Shown here in pieces: positions 52,663 through 61,713 of a stretch of 64,000 bases of DNA (position 1 is its first letter; each line of letters starts with the position of its first letter). The position numbers were made by a program, and so were the translations under genes. Below the pieces are notes generated by a model. It searched no databases, was not told where the DNA came from, and saw nothing but the letters and a program-made list of their open reading frames with translations. The stretch comes from Bacteroidales bacterium (GTDB taxonomy: Bacteria; Bacteroidota; Bacteroidia; Bacteroidales; JAGOPY01): positions 1-64,000 of the forward strand of contig JALNZD010000011.1 of the NCBI GenBank assembly GCA_023229505.1, in the 5' to 3' direction.

Positions 52663-52990
52663 TTCTCATTTCTCATTTTGCTGTTATCTTTTCTTAAATA
52701 CCAACTAATAATAAAGAATGAACTGAGTATCACCAACACTATTGTTAATAGAAAAGTGACTAAAAAGAAGTTAGGTGTCCCGAAATTAAAGAAACACAAA
52801 TACACCAAACAAAATAGCAGCAATCAGACTAACAGGGATGCTATATATAAAAGACATTAAAGGGTTGTAAACCAGAACTATAGTCCAATAAATATCCTAT
52901 GATTGTTAATAATAAGCCGTAGATACTTCCGGCAATCGCAGCAAGCCACATGCCTGTGCGAGTAATGGTTTTTAGTTTATATTCATTCAT
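52659..52990 (-). pseudogene. Broken small membrane-protein gene, first in radical-SAM operon
   Basis: From the ATG at 52990 the frame reads MNEYKLKTITRTGMWLAAIA...IGYLLDYSS and stops at TAG. One base over, the reading continues SIPVSLIAAILFGVFVFL, stops at TAA, and one further base over continues FGTPNFFLVTFLLTIVLVIL...SWYLRKDN to a TGA that overlaps the SDR start (ATGA). Two single-base insertions thus fit a former ~109-residue protein with three membrane helices. Length 332 = 330+2 agrees. No known family was recognised. Confidence 0.65.
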
Positions 52991-53026
52991 AATTTTCGAT
53001 TTTATAGGATGCGCTTCCGGCACGTT

Positions 53027-54355
53027 TTAATTCCTGATACAACGAACAGAAAAACCTATAGTACCATCTCCACCCGTATACCTCTGGATCATGGCCTGAT
53101 TCCAGTCCATATTGCGGTAGAATTTCTGTAATGGATGAGAACTCCAGAAATAAGCTTTATATCCAATGCCCCAGAAAGCATTCTGAACAAAATATCCTCC
53201 GGGAAGAGCTGTAAAACCGAAAGCGTCTGTTGCTCCCGTATTCGGATACACCCAGTATGTTGTACCCGTTTGCTTGAGATTTCCGCCTGCATTGGTGCCT
53301 CTCCAACTATTAATTCCCCACACCGGATCCCCTATTTCATATCCGCTGTCTGCGGCGCCTTCCAGTATCTGCCATTCCAGATCGCCTGGTACGTGAAAAC
53401 CTTCCGGACAGATACCCTGCCCTTCATCTTCATTGGTATACTTCATCATTTCATCCCAGAAATACAAACCTCCCGCAATATTGCAGTAATAATCATCATC
53501 CCCCATACAGTATTTTTCGATGATGTCGTTGTCAGTCTGAACCTGCGTGGACGGGATCATTATCCCCGCGTTCATGTTCTCTCTGATCCAGCACTGGCTA
53601 AATATCTGGATGGTATGATACCATTGTCCGTCATAATATACCGAATCCACACCCGGACAGGGAATATTCGTGGCAAATTGAAATACATAGTCCTGGCTTG
53701 TTTCCGGGGAATCAAGGAATCCGGATTCCAGAGTATCAGCGTAACCGATAAACATTAGCTCATCACCCGGGCTGAATGGAAACTCCTGGATAGCAGGACT
53801 GCTTTTTAAGGGAGTATCATTATTACCACTTCCCATATACTCCAGCGAGCAAGGCCTGCCGGAACCCGAACCGGTATTCAGGATCTTTATGGTTTTGCTG
53901 ATACCTTCCCAACTGGCGGTGAAAAAATTAAGCTTTTCGCCTGTCGGTTCAAACTGGAATGTGTGATAACCCTTCTCCAGCATTCTTTCTGAAGTAATGA
54001 GCCGGTGACCAAGGACATCTGTAACGGTCAAACTGACTTTGTCCTTTTCCGGGACGTACACGCCGATAGTGGTTCGGTTTGCCACAGGGTTCGGAAAGTT
54101 CTGCGTCACCCTGAACTCATTGAGCAGATCCGGTTTTTCGTTGATGCCAACATAGTTCAAAACGAGCACCGTGTCAGGATAATATAAAATTGTATCTCCT
54201 CCCTGGGTGAGGTTCTTCACTTTGATGTTGCTTAATTGAAAATATGAAGTGTCGTTGACACTTGTGAAGGTCAATTCAATAGCCGGCCTTTGCCCGTAAG
54301 AATTTGCAATACAAGCAAATGCCACTAGTATTAGAATGCATGTAAGCTTTTTCAT
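53027..54355 (-). CDS. FISUMP-domain secreted protein
   Basis: This 442-residue protein has a signal peptide (MKKLTCILILVAFACIANSY). Residues ~80-160 form a T9SS-CTD-like sandwich (FRVTQNFPNPVANRTTIGVY, DVLGHRLITSERMLEKGYHT), unusually in the N-terminal half. The C-terminal ~220 residues are a fibrobacter-succinogenes major paralogous (FISUMP) domain: QIFSQCWIRENMNAG, CPEGFHVPGDLEW, TNAGGNLKQTGT, FTALPGGYF, FWSSHP and the final GFSVRCIRN. Role is unknown; these proteins are usually surface-exposed. It is unlinked to the radical-SAM operon by orientation gap and content, though on the same strand. Confidence 0.85.
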   Translation of the reverse strand: MKKLTCILILVAFACIANSYGQRPAIELTFTSVNDTSYFQLSNIKVKNLTQGGDTILYYPDTVLVLNYVGINEKPDLLNEFRVTQNFPNPVANRTTIGVYVPEKDKVSLTVTDVLGHRLITSERMLEKGYHTFQFEPTGEKLNFFTASWEGISKTIKILNTGSGSGRPCSLEYMGSGNNDTPLKSSPAIQEFPFSPGDELMFIGYADTLESGFLDSPETSQDYVFQFATNIPCPGVDSVYYDGQWYHTIQIFSQCWIRENMNAGIMIPSTQVQTDNDIIEKYCMGDDDYYCNIAGGLYFWDEMMKYTNEDEGQGICPEGFHVPGDLEWQILEGAADSGYEIGDPVWGINSWRGTNAGGNLKQTGTTYWVYPNTGATDAFGFTALPGGYFVQNAFWGIGYKAYFWSSHPLQKFYRNMDWNQAMIQRYTGGDGTIGFSVRCIRN

Positions 54356-54388
54356 GTTATTAAGGTTAATAAATTAAAAAAAATGTTT

Positions 54389-54793
54389 TTATCTCATCAC
54401 AAACGGAACAATGATGGCTATAATACCGGTACATACAACTACCATGATAAACAGGTTATACCTCACGCTGTAACTGCTGAGCAACGATTCATCGTAATAT
54501 TTGTCGACCTTCTGGTCTTTGTACATGGTAATTAAACCTTTTAACAGTTTTGTCCGCGTCTGTTTTCCTTTCAGTAAACCGAAAATGGCTACAATGTTGA
54601 TCAGGATGACCAACCCGACAAAAATGAACATCACCATCACTATGGTATCATCCGTTCGTGATTTTTCCACCATACCCGCATTGACAGCAAGGGTAATCAG
54701 GTTCAGAGCAATAGATGAAAGGATAAAAATGATATCCGTTTTCGCACTCTGCTGCAGCTCAGAGATGATGTGCTTGTGTACATGTTCTAACAT
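54389..54793 (-). CDS. Small membrane protein of unknown function
   Basis: This 134-residue protein has three hydrophobic helices (residues ~20-40 IIFILSSIALNLITLAVNAG, ~52-73 VMVMFIFVGLVILINIVAIF, ~113-132 LFIMVVVCTGIIAIIVPFV), with a charged 40-residue loop between the second and third (KQTRTKLLKGLITMYKDQKV). A very good Shine-Dalgarno site AGGAGG lies eight bases before the ATG. The layout loosely recalls Pycsar-type membrane effectors but no cyclase neighbour exists. Unknown function. Confidence 0.7.
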   Translation of the reverse strand: MLEHVHKHIISELQQSAKTDIIFILSSIALNLITLAVNAGMVEKSRTDDTIVMVMFIFVGLVILINIVAIFGLLKGKQTRTKLLKGLITMYKDQKVDKYYDESLLSSYSVRYNLFIMVVVCTGIIAIIVPFVMR

Positions 54794-54886
54794 GGCTTGT
54801 TCCTCCTATTTTAATTATGTTTCGTATAAATGTAATAAATTTCATTGCTTTTTGCAACACTAAACTGGTTTGATTTCTCCAGATTC

Positions 54887-55963
54887 CTAAAACGGGCTGA
54901 AAAAAGAAAAATAATGATGGCTAATCTGATCGGGTGGATCAAACAACAATAATGTCGGAATACCAGAAGCCCTGGAGAAGTAAGGATCCAACGATTTTGC
55001 CTCTTCCATCAGTTTTTCGGCTTCTGCCTGGTTTCCAAGGAACATTTCAACCCGCATCAATAACCCCATCGCATATGATTTCAGCGGTACAACAGGTTCC
55101 GGGGTAACTTTTAAATACTTCTCAATAAACGTTTTGGCAATTGGCAATTCTGTTCCGGCCAGATCTTTGTTTTGCATGACATTCATCATGTGGTACCTGG
55201 CCAGGTCAAGAATAAGGATGTTTTTCGAAGGATCTGATTTGATCGCCTCATTAAAATAGTTCTCAGCATTTATGAGATCATCTGTATACAGGCAAGCCCT
55301 ACCGGTCTCCATGAAGAGTTCAGGATTTTTCCCATCCAAAACGAGCAGGTCCTTCCAGAATTTTACCAGGTCGGTATTTTCTGGAGCCAGTGCAGCTTTT
55401 GCTTTTGCCCCGAAATAGCTGTCAGCTTTTCCCAGTTTTTCGGCATAAGCTGCTGCTTTTGCGCTGTCCCCGCCCATATCCTTCGGCAGCATGCCATATA
55501 TTTCAACAAGGTACAAACTGGCCTCATAATAATCCGGTTTCAGGGAAAGAACATTATCAAACTGGATACAGGTCTCTTCAAGGTATCTCTTCACATCTCC
55601 CTGTCCTGTTTCCATGGCCATGAAAGCATTCAGAAAGCTGGCGATCGCCTTGTAATAGGCATAAGTCACGTTTTTGGGATCATAGGTTACCGCTTTATTG
55701 ACGGAGGTGAGAATATCTTCAGTTTTAATTCCTCCTCCCCCGGTCAGCATATAATGTTTGAGGCGGGCCATTTCATAATGGGCCATCGCGTTGGTTGAAT
55801 CTTTGACAAGGATAGTTTCCAGTAAAGCTTTTGCCTCGTCAACTTTACCATTCATCCGCAGATTAAAGGCTTTAAGTACTTCTTTATCAGGATTGTTGCC
55901 GGCAAAAGTGCAGGATGCCAATGCCCCGATAATAAAAATTTGTAAAATAATCAGCTTTTTCAT
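54887..55963 (-). CDS. TPR-repeat lipoprotein
   Basis: This 358-residue protein has lipobox GALASC near residue 18. The mature part contains degenerate tetratricopeptide repeats (ALLETILVKDSTNAMAHYEM, NAVTYDPKNVTYAYYKAIAS-like, ETGRACLYTDDLINAENYFN, EAIKSDPSKNILILDLARYH). It probably mediates protein contacts in the periplasm or outer membrane. No neighbour gives a clear pathway. Single gene, transcribed away from the 56120 gene. Confidence 0.78.
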   Translation of the reverse strand: MKKLIILQIFIIGALASCTFAGNNPDKEVLKAFNLRMNGKVDEAKALLETILVKDSTNAMAHYEMARLKHYMLTGGGGIKTEDILTSVNKAVTYDPKNVTYAYYKAIASFLNAFMAMETGQGDVKRYLEETCIQFDNVLSLKPDYYEASLYLVEIYGMLPKDMGGDSAKAAAYAEKLGKADSYFGAKAKAALAPENTDLVKFWKDLLVLDGKNPELFMETGRACLYTDDLINAENYFNEAIKSDPSKNILILDLARYHMMNVMQNKDLAGTELPIAKTFIEKYLKVTPEPVVPLKSYAMGLLMRVEMFLGNQAEAEKLMEEAKSLDPYFSRASGIPTLLLFDPPDQISHHYFSFFSPF

Positions 55964-56119
55964 AAGGTCAGGGTTTTAAATTAAACACAAAATAATTTTG
56001 TAATTTAGAAGTCGAAATTAGGGACAAACCGGTTTTTTCTTTTGAATTGCGCTTGTAAACCATTTGTAAACATTTTACAATTGTTTTTCTTTTATACCAC
56101 CCTGTAACTGATCATCTTT

Positions 56120-57052
56120 GTGAAAGATAAAGATTCACAGATATTCGAATTGCTGAAACAAAAGATTGTGGAGCGCATGTTGCAGTCATATCCGGGCATT
56201 AATCCTTCCATATCGGATTGGAAAGGGCAGGAGATCGTTGATTTCCAGGAAGAATTGCTGCAGAAGGTGAATGCCCATATCAGTGAAAAATGGTTTTATA
56301 GTCATATTAAAACCGCAAAGGATACATTGCCGCGAATCGATATTCTCAACCTGCTTAGCAAGTTTGCCGGTTATGCCAATTGGGATGATTTCAGATTTAA
56401 GAATACAAGCCGGGAGATCACTGTTAATCCTACAAAAAAAGCAAACCGGTATTTCATATATATCCCCCTATTAGTCCTGCTGATCCTGGGCATCTTGTTT
56501 ATCCTTTTCAAAATGGTCAGCACCAGAGATTATAAATTCCGTTTTTATGATGCCGACACCAAAGAGCCTGTCACCAACAATATTATCGAAGTCAATGTAC
56601 TCCTGGAAGGAGAATCCCCGGTGAGCTATCTTTGCGGGCCGGACGGCAGTTTCATCCTGAAAACGGAAAAAGTCAATGTTCATTTTGTGGTAAAATCGCC
56701 TCTTTATCAAACAGATACAATTATCCGCATCCTCGATAAATTCAACCGCGACGAAATAGTTCAGATCAGGCCGAACAATTATGTCATGATGATACAATAT
56801 TTTTCGACGATGAATGTGAAAGACTGGCAAAAGAGGAGGGACCAGCTAAATCTTGTGATAGCTGACAGCGCCATGATTTACCAGGTTTTTGCTAAAGAGT
56901 CTATCGGAGTGGAGCTCTTTAACAAATGGGAATTCATCAACAAACTGACTTTACCTTCAACCGGTTTAAAGGATATCGAAATACTGGACACCAAATACCA
57001 GGGCGATAAAATTACGCTTATCCGTTTCAGGCAAAAGGAGGCAGATAAATGA
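56120..57052 (+). CDS. Single-pass membrane protein, unknown
   Basis: This 310-residue protein has a GTG start; no ATG lies near. Residues 1-100 are a cytosolic helical domain with the phrase LLSKFAGYANWDDF seen in many Bacteroidota membrane proteins. A membrane helix (FIYIPLLVLLILGILFILF, ~112-131) follows, then an outside domain starting with a beta segment (FRFYDADTKEPVTNNIIEV) that resembles a carboxypeptidase-regulatory-like module. Its last four bases overlap the next gene (ATGA), so the pair is a unit. Function unknown. Confidence 0.65.
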   Translation: MKDKDSQIFELLKQKIVERMLQSYPGINPSISDWKGQEIVDFQEELLQKVNAHISEKWFYSHIKTAKDTLPRIDILNLLSKFAGYANWDDFRFKNTSREITVNPTKKANRYFIYIPLLVLLILGILFILFKMVSTRDYKFRFYDADTKEPVTNNIIEVNVLLEGESPVSYLCGPDGSFILKTEKVNVHFVVKSPLYQTDTIIRILDKFNRDEIVQIRPNNYVMMIQYFSTMNVKDWQKRRDQLNLVIADSAMIYQVFAKESIGVELFNKWEFINKLTLPSTGLKDIEILDTKYQGDKITLIRFRQKEADK

Positions 57053-57690
57053 GAAAATTTTTATTCATATTCGTTGCTATCCTGGCTTATCTGCTGTTAT
57101 GTTCTAAATCATGCGGATCTGATGAAAAAGATGATACCGCCAGGCAGGAAGCTGAACTGACTAAAACAAAGGAGAGCATTAAAAATGAATTTAAATCAGA
57201 TGACCTTTCAAAAAAGTCACTGAGGGCATTTGAAGTTAAGGCGAAGCAAAAGCTGGTGGACTTTTCCGATTATCTTGACATTTATTCGGATAAACAAATG
57301 GATGAGTCCTTTAAAAGTCAGGCCCGTCAGATGATCCTGGACATGTTCATGTCCGACACTATAAGGGTTACAACCCTCTTATTACAAGAATCAAATGAGA
57401 AAAATTTCCAGATAACCGAATTTCTGAGCAGTTGTTCAGCATCTGGTTATAATTCCATGGATTTCATTTTCGATTCCATAGAGGTTGCCGCGCCTTTGCG
57501 TAGAACCGATAATTTTAATTATAAAGGAAGACTTTCATTTTCACGGCGTGTGAAAATCAGTTCCGCTTCTGATACTCTATTTACAGGTCCCGACAGGATG
57601 GAGGTTGATATTTTTGCTTCGAAGGTCCGCAAGCAGTTTGGGCCAGATACGTTGCAGGTGTGGAGCGTGTTTCTGGGGGAGATTAAGTGA
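57049..57690 (+). CDS. Exported or lipoprotein-like partner of 56120 gene
   Basis: This 213-residue protein has an N-terminal hydrophobic leader (MRKFLFIFVAILAYLLLCSK) then SCGSDEKDD; a lipobox LLLC or a signal cleavage are both possible. The rest is charged with helices (KSLRAFEVKAKQKLVDFSDY) and a beta-rich end (RMEVDIFASKVRKQFGPDTL). No recognised family. Coupled translation with the previous membrane protein suggests they work together. Confidence 0.6.
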   Translation: MRKFLFIFVAILAYLLLCSKSCGSDEKDDTARQEAELTKTKESIKNEFKSDDLSKKSLRAFEVKAKQKLVDFSDYLDIYSDKQMDESFKSQARQMILDMFMSDTIRVTTLLLQESNEKNFQITEFLSSCSASGYNSMDFIFDSIEVAAPLRRTDNFNYKGRLSFSRRVKISSASDTLFTGPDRMEVDIFASKVRKQFGPDTLQVWSVFLGEIK

Positions 57691-57740
57691 TTGGTTGATT
57701 GGATGATTGGTTGATTGGACGATTGGGCGATTTTCGATTT
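57689..57740. repeat. 8-bp tandem repeat GATTGGTT type
   Basis: Five to six degenerate units (GATTGGTT GATTGGAT GATTGGTT GATTGGAC GATTGGGC GATTTT) follow directly after the stop codon. They belong to the same family as the repeat before pbpC. Confidence 0.8.
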
Positions 57741-57789
57741 TTAAAAATTAATTACTATTTTATAATTATTACCTGTATATTTGCATATT

Positions 57790-59064
57790 ATGTGGGAAAA
57801 TATACAGGTGAAAAGAATGTTAGCTCAGCATCTTCCTGCTGAGTCTGAGAATCGTTTGCTATTGCTCACAGGTGCCAGGCAGACTGGAAAAACATCACTT
57901 GTCAAGCAATATTATAAGGATTTGCCATACTATAACCTTGATGCCATTGAATACCGGGACCAGTTAAGCAATATCAGCACTTTCAGGTGGGCACAGGAGG
58001 TGGGGACTGCCGTGATTGACGAAATACAGAAAGAACCGGCATTATTCGACAAAATAAAATTCGCTTTTGATGCAGGGGAATTGAAATTCTCTGTCCTGAC
58101 CGGTTCATCTCAAATTTTGCTTCTGAAAAAAGTGCGCGAAACCCTTGCAGGAAGAGTTACATTAAGAGAGCTTTTCCCATTTATGGCATCTGAGCTTTGC
58201 TATCCTGAAGGAATAGATTGGAATTCGATCCTGATTTCCAAATTGATATCTGCAAAACACATTGATGAAATCCTCACTTCTGAACTATCAGTTTTAATAG
58301 GAGATTCATGGCTAAAAGTCTGTGAAGCTGAAAATTATTTGCTGAAATGGGGGGGCATGCCTCCCTTAATCCATATTTCTGAAGAACAAGGCAGGAAGCT
58401 TTGGTTAAGGGACTATGCAACAGCATATCTGGAAAGAGATCTTGCTGATCTGGCCAACCTGAGTGATCTAAAGCCATTCAGGAAATTTCAGAGAATTGCT
58501 GCTTTGAGAGCGGCCAACCTTCTTTCATATTCTGAATTGTCGAAAGATTCGGGAATTGCTGTGGAAACTGCCAGGCGTTACCTGGAATATCTCCGGATAT
58601 CTTACCAGGCTTTTTTGATTCAGCCTTACCATACAAACCTGACCAGCAGCCTGGTAAAAACACCAAAACTGTTCTGGGTGGATAACGGCCTGCTGAGGCA
58701 TCTTTCAGAATATGGTTTCGCTGTGGATAGCGGGCAACTCTATGAAAATTACATTGCATCCGAATTGTTTAAATCTATCCGGACTAACGGGTTAGACACA
58801 AGATTGACATTTTACCGGACACGGTCGGGAATGGAGATCGATTTCATACTTGAAACCGAAAATGGTTTAATAGCAATTGAAGCTAAAAACAGAGACATGG
58901 TTACTTCATCTGATTTTAGCGCTCTTCGGCGACTGGCAGAATCATCCGGGAAATCATGGATTGGAGGAATTGTTGTTTACAGGGGAAATAAAATCCAGCA
59001 ATTCAGCTCACAATTATGGGTAATTCCTTCGTGCAGATTTTTCAGCGCTAACATAGGACGGTAA
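57790..59064 (+). CDS. AAA+ ATPase with DUF4143
   Basis: From the ATG of MWENIQVKRMLAQHL this is a 424-residue ATPase. It has Walker A in LTGARQTGKTSLVKQYY (GARQTGKT), Walker B AVIDEIQ, and the sensor-like FSVLTGSSQILLLKK. After the ATPase comes a winged-helix region (LSYSELSKDSGIAVETARRY) and DUF4143 with the nuclease-like end FYRTRSGMEIDFILE and IAIEAKNRD, a PD-(D/E)xK-like pattern. Such proteins are common, usually single genes, of unknown role, sometimes near toxin genes. The gene stands alone here, bracketed by short repeats. Confidence 0.9.
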   Translation: MWENIQVKRMLAQHLPAESENRLLLLTGARQTGKTSLVKQYYKDLPYYNLDAIEYRDQLSNISTFRWAQEVGTAVIDEIQKEPALFDKIKFAFDAGELKFSVLTGSSQILLLKKVRETLAGRVTLRELFPFMASELCYPEGIDWNSILISKLISAKHIDEILTSELSVLIGDSWLKVCEAENYLLKWGGMPPLIHISEEQGRKLWLRDYATAYLERDLADLANLSDLKPFRKFQRIAALRAANLLSYSELSKDSGIAVETARRYLEYLRISYQAFLIQPYHTNLTSSLVKTPKLFWVDNGLLRHLSEYGFAVDSGQLYENYIASELFKSIRTNGLDTRLTFYRTRSGMEIDFILETENGLIAIEAKNRDMVTSSDFSALRRLAESSGKSWIGGIVVYRGNKIQQFSSQLWVIPSCRFFSANIGR

Positions 59065-59065
59065 G

Positions 59066-59179
59066 AAAGTTGGAAAGTTGGACAGTTGGACAAAAAGAAC
59101 AATAGAAACTGATTTGAATTTGGTATTTTGAATTTGTTTGGTATTTGGTGCTTTGAATTTGGTGCTTGGAATTTGGAAT
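59066..59179. repeat. Degenerate AAGTTGGA/AATTTGG repeats
   Basis: Tandem-like words (AAGTTGGAAAGTTGGACAGTT and GAATTTGGTATTTTGAATTTG and on) fill the 115-base space between the convergent ATPase gene and the decayed response regulator. No gene is seen. Confidence 0.65.
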
Positions 59180-59832
59180 TTATTTGTTCAGATACTTCAC
59201 AATAGCCTCGCTTCTTGTCCGGACCTGGAGCTTTTCATAGATATGGCGGATGTGTGTGCGGACGGTTTCCACGCCGATGAACAGCAGATCTGCAATTTCC
59301 TTGTAGAGCAAGCCTTTTACGAGATATGACAGGATTTTTCTTCTCTTTTGGTCAGAATGTTTTCCGTAACAAAATTCGCTGCTGGCTGTTGGAATGACTG
59401 GATCACCTTGCGGGCAATCTCCCTCGACATAGGCGATTCTCCCTGGTACACATCCTGGATGGCCTCCAGCAGTTTGGCCGGCGGGGTCTGCTTCAGCAAA
59501 TACCCGGAAGCACCGGCTGACAAAGACTGAAAGATGGCATCGGAGTCTTCAAATACGGTCAGCATGATGAATAGCATAGGAAGGCCAAGCACTTTGAGCC
59601 TGATGATGCACTCGATACCGCTGATGCCCGGCAGATTGATGTCCATCAGCACCACGTCAGGATTCACTTCCGGTATTCCGGCGACAGCGTCTTCACCGTT
59701 CCCGTATGCTGCAACACACGAAAACCCTGGAGAGCCGTTGAGAAGGATCTCCAGCACTTCCCTGACCATTTTATCGTCTTCCACCACCGCTATGCGGACG
59801 GGATTGCCCGGTGAATTGCCTGTATCTGACAT
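59180..59832 (-). pseudogene. NarL/FixJ-type response regulator, frameshifted
   Basis: The receiver domain is complete (VVEDDK, phospho-acceptor Asp in VLMDINLPGISG, LTVFEDSD, LLKQTPP), and the frame then stops after LTKREEKSCHIS. One base over, the rest of a LuxR-type DNA-binding helix-turn-helix continues: LSYLVKGLLYKEIADLLFIG, VETVRTHIRHIYEKLQVRTR, SEAIVKYLNK, ending TAA at 59180. The break is at a run of five Ts (59335-59339, five As in the coding strand) that would need six. The full protein would be 217 residues. Either a true frameshift or a base-call error in the run. Confidence 0.8.
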
Positions 59833-59919
59833 GGTTTGATAATAAACTGCTAAATTACAATGAACTGCAAGGGATTGCTATCCCCTTTTCGTGTTATTTT
59901 AATCCCTTTAGAAATGTAG

Positions 59920-60036
59920 CGAAGTATCGACGTAACGAAGTATCGACGTAACGAAGTATCGACGTAACGAAGTAAATTAAAAGTGCTAAATCCTTCGTTA
60001 ATTCGTTATATCGATACTTCGCTACATCGTTACATC
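59920..60036. repeat. 16-bp tandem repeat and inverted copy
   Basis: Three full units CGAAGTATCGACGTAA (59920-59967) plus a partial unit are followed by an inverted relative (59994-60036) that forms the last codons of the histidine kinase gene (DVTM-stop). It lies between the kinase and its response regulator on the same strand and could fold into a long hairpin. It is not a CRISPR array: no spacers. Confidence 0.8.
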
Positions 60037-61374
60037 AATTAATATCTCAGTACCATCTCCAATTCCGGAAGAAATCAAAAATCCTCCCCCAATATCATTC
60101 ATCCTCTTTTTCATATTTACCAATCCATTACCCGGAAATTCCAGCTTGCCGGGATCAAATCCTTTTCCATCATCCTTTATTAAAATCCTGAATCCATTCT
60201 GATTCATAACCAACGAAATCTGAACCTTCGTCGCCCCCGCATGTTTCACCACATTGTGCAGGGCTTCCCTTACCACCAGGTAGACATTCCTGCGTACCTC
60301 CACACTCAGTGCCTGGTTTGGCAGTTCCCCGGGGAGGTCGAAGACACAGCTTATAGCAGTGGGTTCCAGGTATTCGAACGCAAAACGGCGAAGGTAGGTA
60401 ACTAGACCTTCGAGGTTGTCGTTTTTGGGGTTCAGCGCCCAGATGATCTGGTTCATCTCTTCCATCAGCCCCCGTGAAGTATCGCTGATCTGCCCGAGCC
60501 ATTGCCTGGACCCAACCCCGATATCAGTCCTATTTTTTACCAGGTCGCTCATCATGGAAATCCGGGTGAGGCTTGCCCCGACATCGTCATGCATATCCTG
60601 CGAGATCCTGGCGCGTTCCCGCTCCAGCATAAGCTGACGGTCGAGGTCTTTCTGATAAAGGCTTGCCGTATGGAATAATGCCACTACCCTCCGGGCGAGA
60701 AGCGAAAGCACCTGGATATCCTGCAGTGAATAAACCCTTTCCGATTGTTTCTGACCGCAAACAAAGAAGCCGAATGGCTGATCTCCCGTTAGCAATGGAA
60801 TGATCAACTCCCCGTTGGAAATATCAAGGACTGCAGGCTTTTTATCAAGTTCATCGGGGGAGAAAACCTTTGATTTCCGGAGCATCCTTTCAAATTCCCG
60901 GGTTACTTCATAATCCTTATCGATCTTTTGATTATCAATACCGAATGCAAAAGCCGGTTCATAAATAAACTCATTTTTCTTCAGGTTGAATACAAACGAT
61001 TTAAAATGAAAAATCTCATCCAGGCTTTGCCCGATTCTTGATTTAAGTTCGTCAAAGTGATAAATACCAGCAAGTTTTTCTTATAAATCTGACACTACCG
61101 TGGCTGAGTCATAAGTTTCACGGTGGAAGAAACGGTCGATCAGGATGCAGCAGATCATGATCAGGCTGCCTATTTCCTGGGAAATCTCTATCGGATTTGG
61201 ATTAGTGAAAGTCATTTGGATGATACGATTATAAAACAGGGCAAAAGACATTGGTGTGATGAAACCGAAGAATGATCCGATGATCACCATGCGCAACTGG
61301 TTTCGGGATAGGGTATCCTTTGCCTGGTAGAACCCCCGTTCCGGTTTTGGAACAGCCGACGCTTTACAATGCAA
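60022..61374 (-). pseudogene. Sensor histidine kinase, interrupted and 5'-truncated
   Basis: The C-terminal 287 codons from the ATG at 60885 hold a GAF-like piece, a HisKA_3 box (RISQDMHDDVGASL with the phospho-His) and an ATPase (REALHNVVKHA, DDGKGFDPG, NGLVNMKKRM). In the same frame upstream the reading continues EKLAGIYHFDELKSRIGQSL to an in-frame TAA (61081-61083). Before it, in frame again, are two membrane segments (MVIIGSFFGFITPMSFALF, GSLIMICCILIDRFF) of a ComP-like sensor. The expected N-terminal part is missing and the frame opens with TTG only. The kinase is thus degenerate, together with its response regulator. Confidence 0.75.
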
Positions 61375-61713
61375 ATTGCAAGTTTAACTTTCAATTTGCA
61401 TACATGAAGGGCATTTAAATGAAGGATTTAGCAAAATACTTTCAATTTTATTAATATAACTTTATGAATTTGATTAATTTTGTAAAGTTTTGAAAACAAA
61501 TTTCCGATGATCCAACGTGAAATTCAAAGTGATAAAAGAATTTCAGGAAACCTATCCGGAAGTCACATTCATGACGGTCTCAAGAGAGAATTACTGGGAA
61601 TTTCTTTCCTGATTGCCGATTGTCGATATTCGAACGATTTCTAATCACTAATTTCAAATTTCAAGCATCACAGTTTCGCATCTCTTTGTTATCTTTGCCT
61701 AAAATCACTCCCT
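61375..61713. other. Gap with gene debris
   Basis: This gap has 339 bases. A 31-codon plus-strand frame (GTG at 61517, MKFKVIKEFQETYPEVTFMT..., stop at 61612) reads like protein but matches nothing I know. The rest is AT-rich with an inverted repeat of AAATTGCAAGTT/AACTTTCAATTT character near 61371-61400. Probably remains of the lost kinase N-terminus or another gene. Confidence 0.35.

Noticed and set aside
54389..54793. Pycsar-type membrane effector of an anti-phage system
   Set aside because: Three helices and a charged loop are suggestive only. There is no nucleotide cyclase or other defence gene beside it.
57790..59064. DUF4143 ATPase as part of a toxin-antitoxin or defence island
   Set aside because: It stands alone between short repeats; no partner gene is present.
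59920..60036. Regular repeats that look like a CRISPR array
   Set aside because: Units are 16 bases and directly adjacent without spacers, and no cas gene is in the window.
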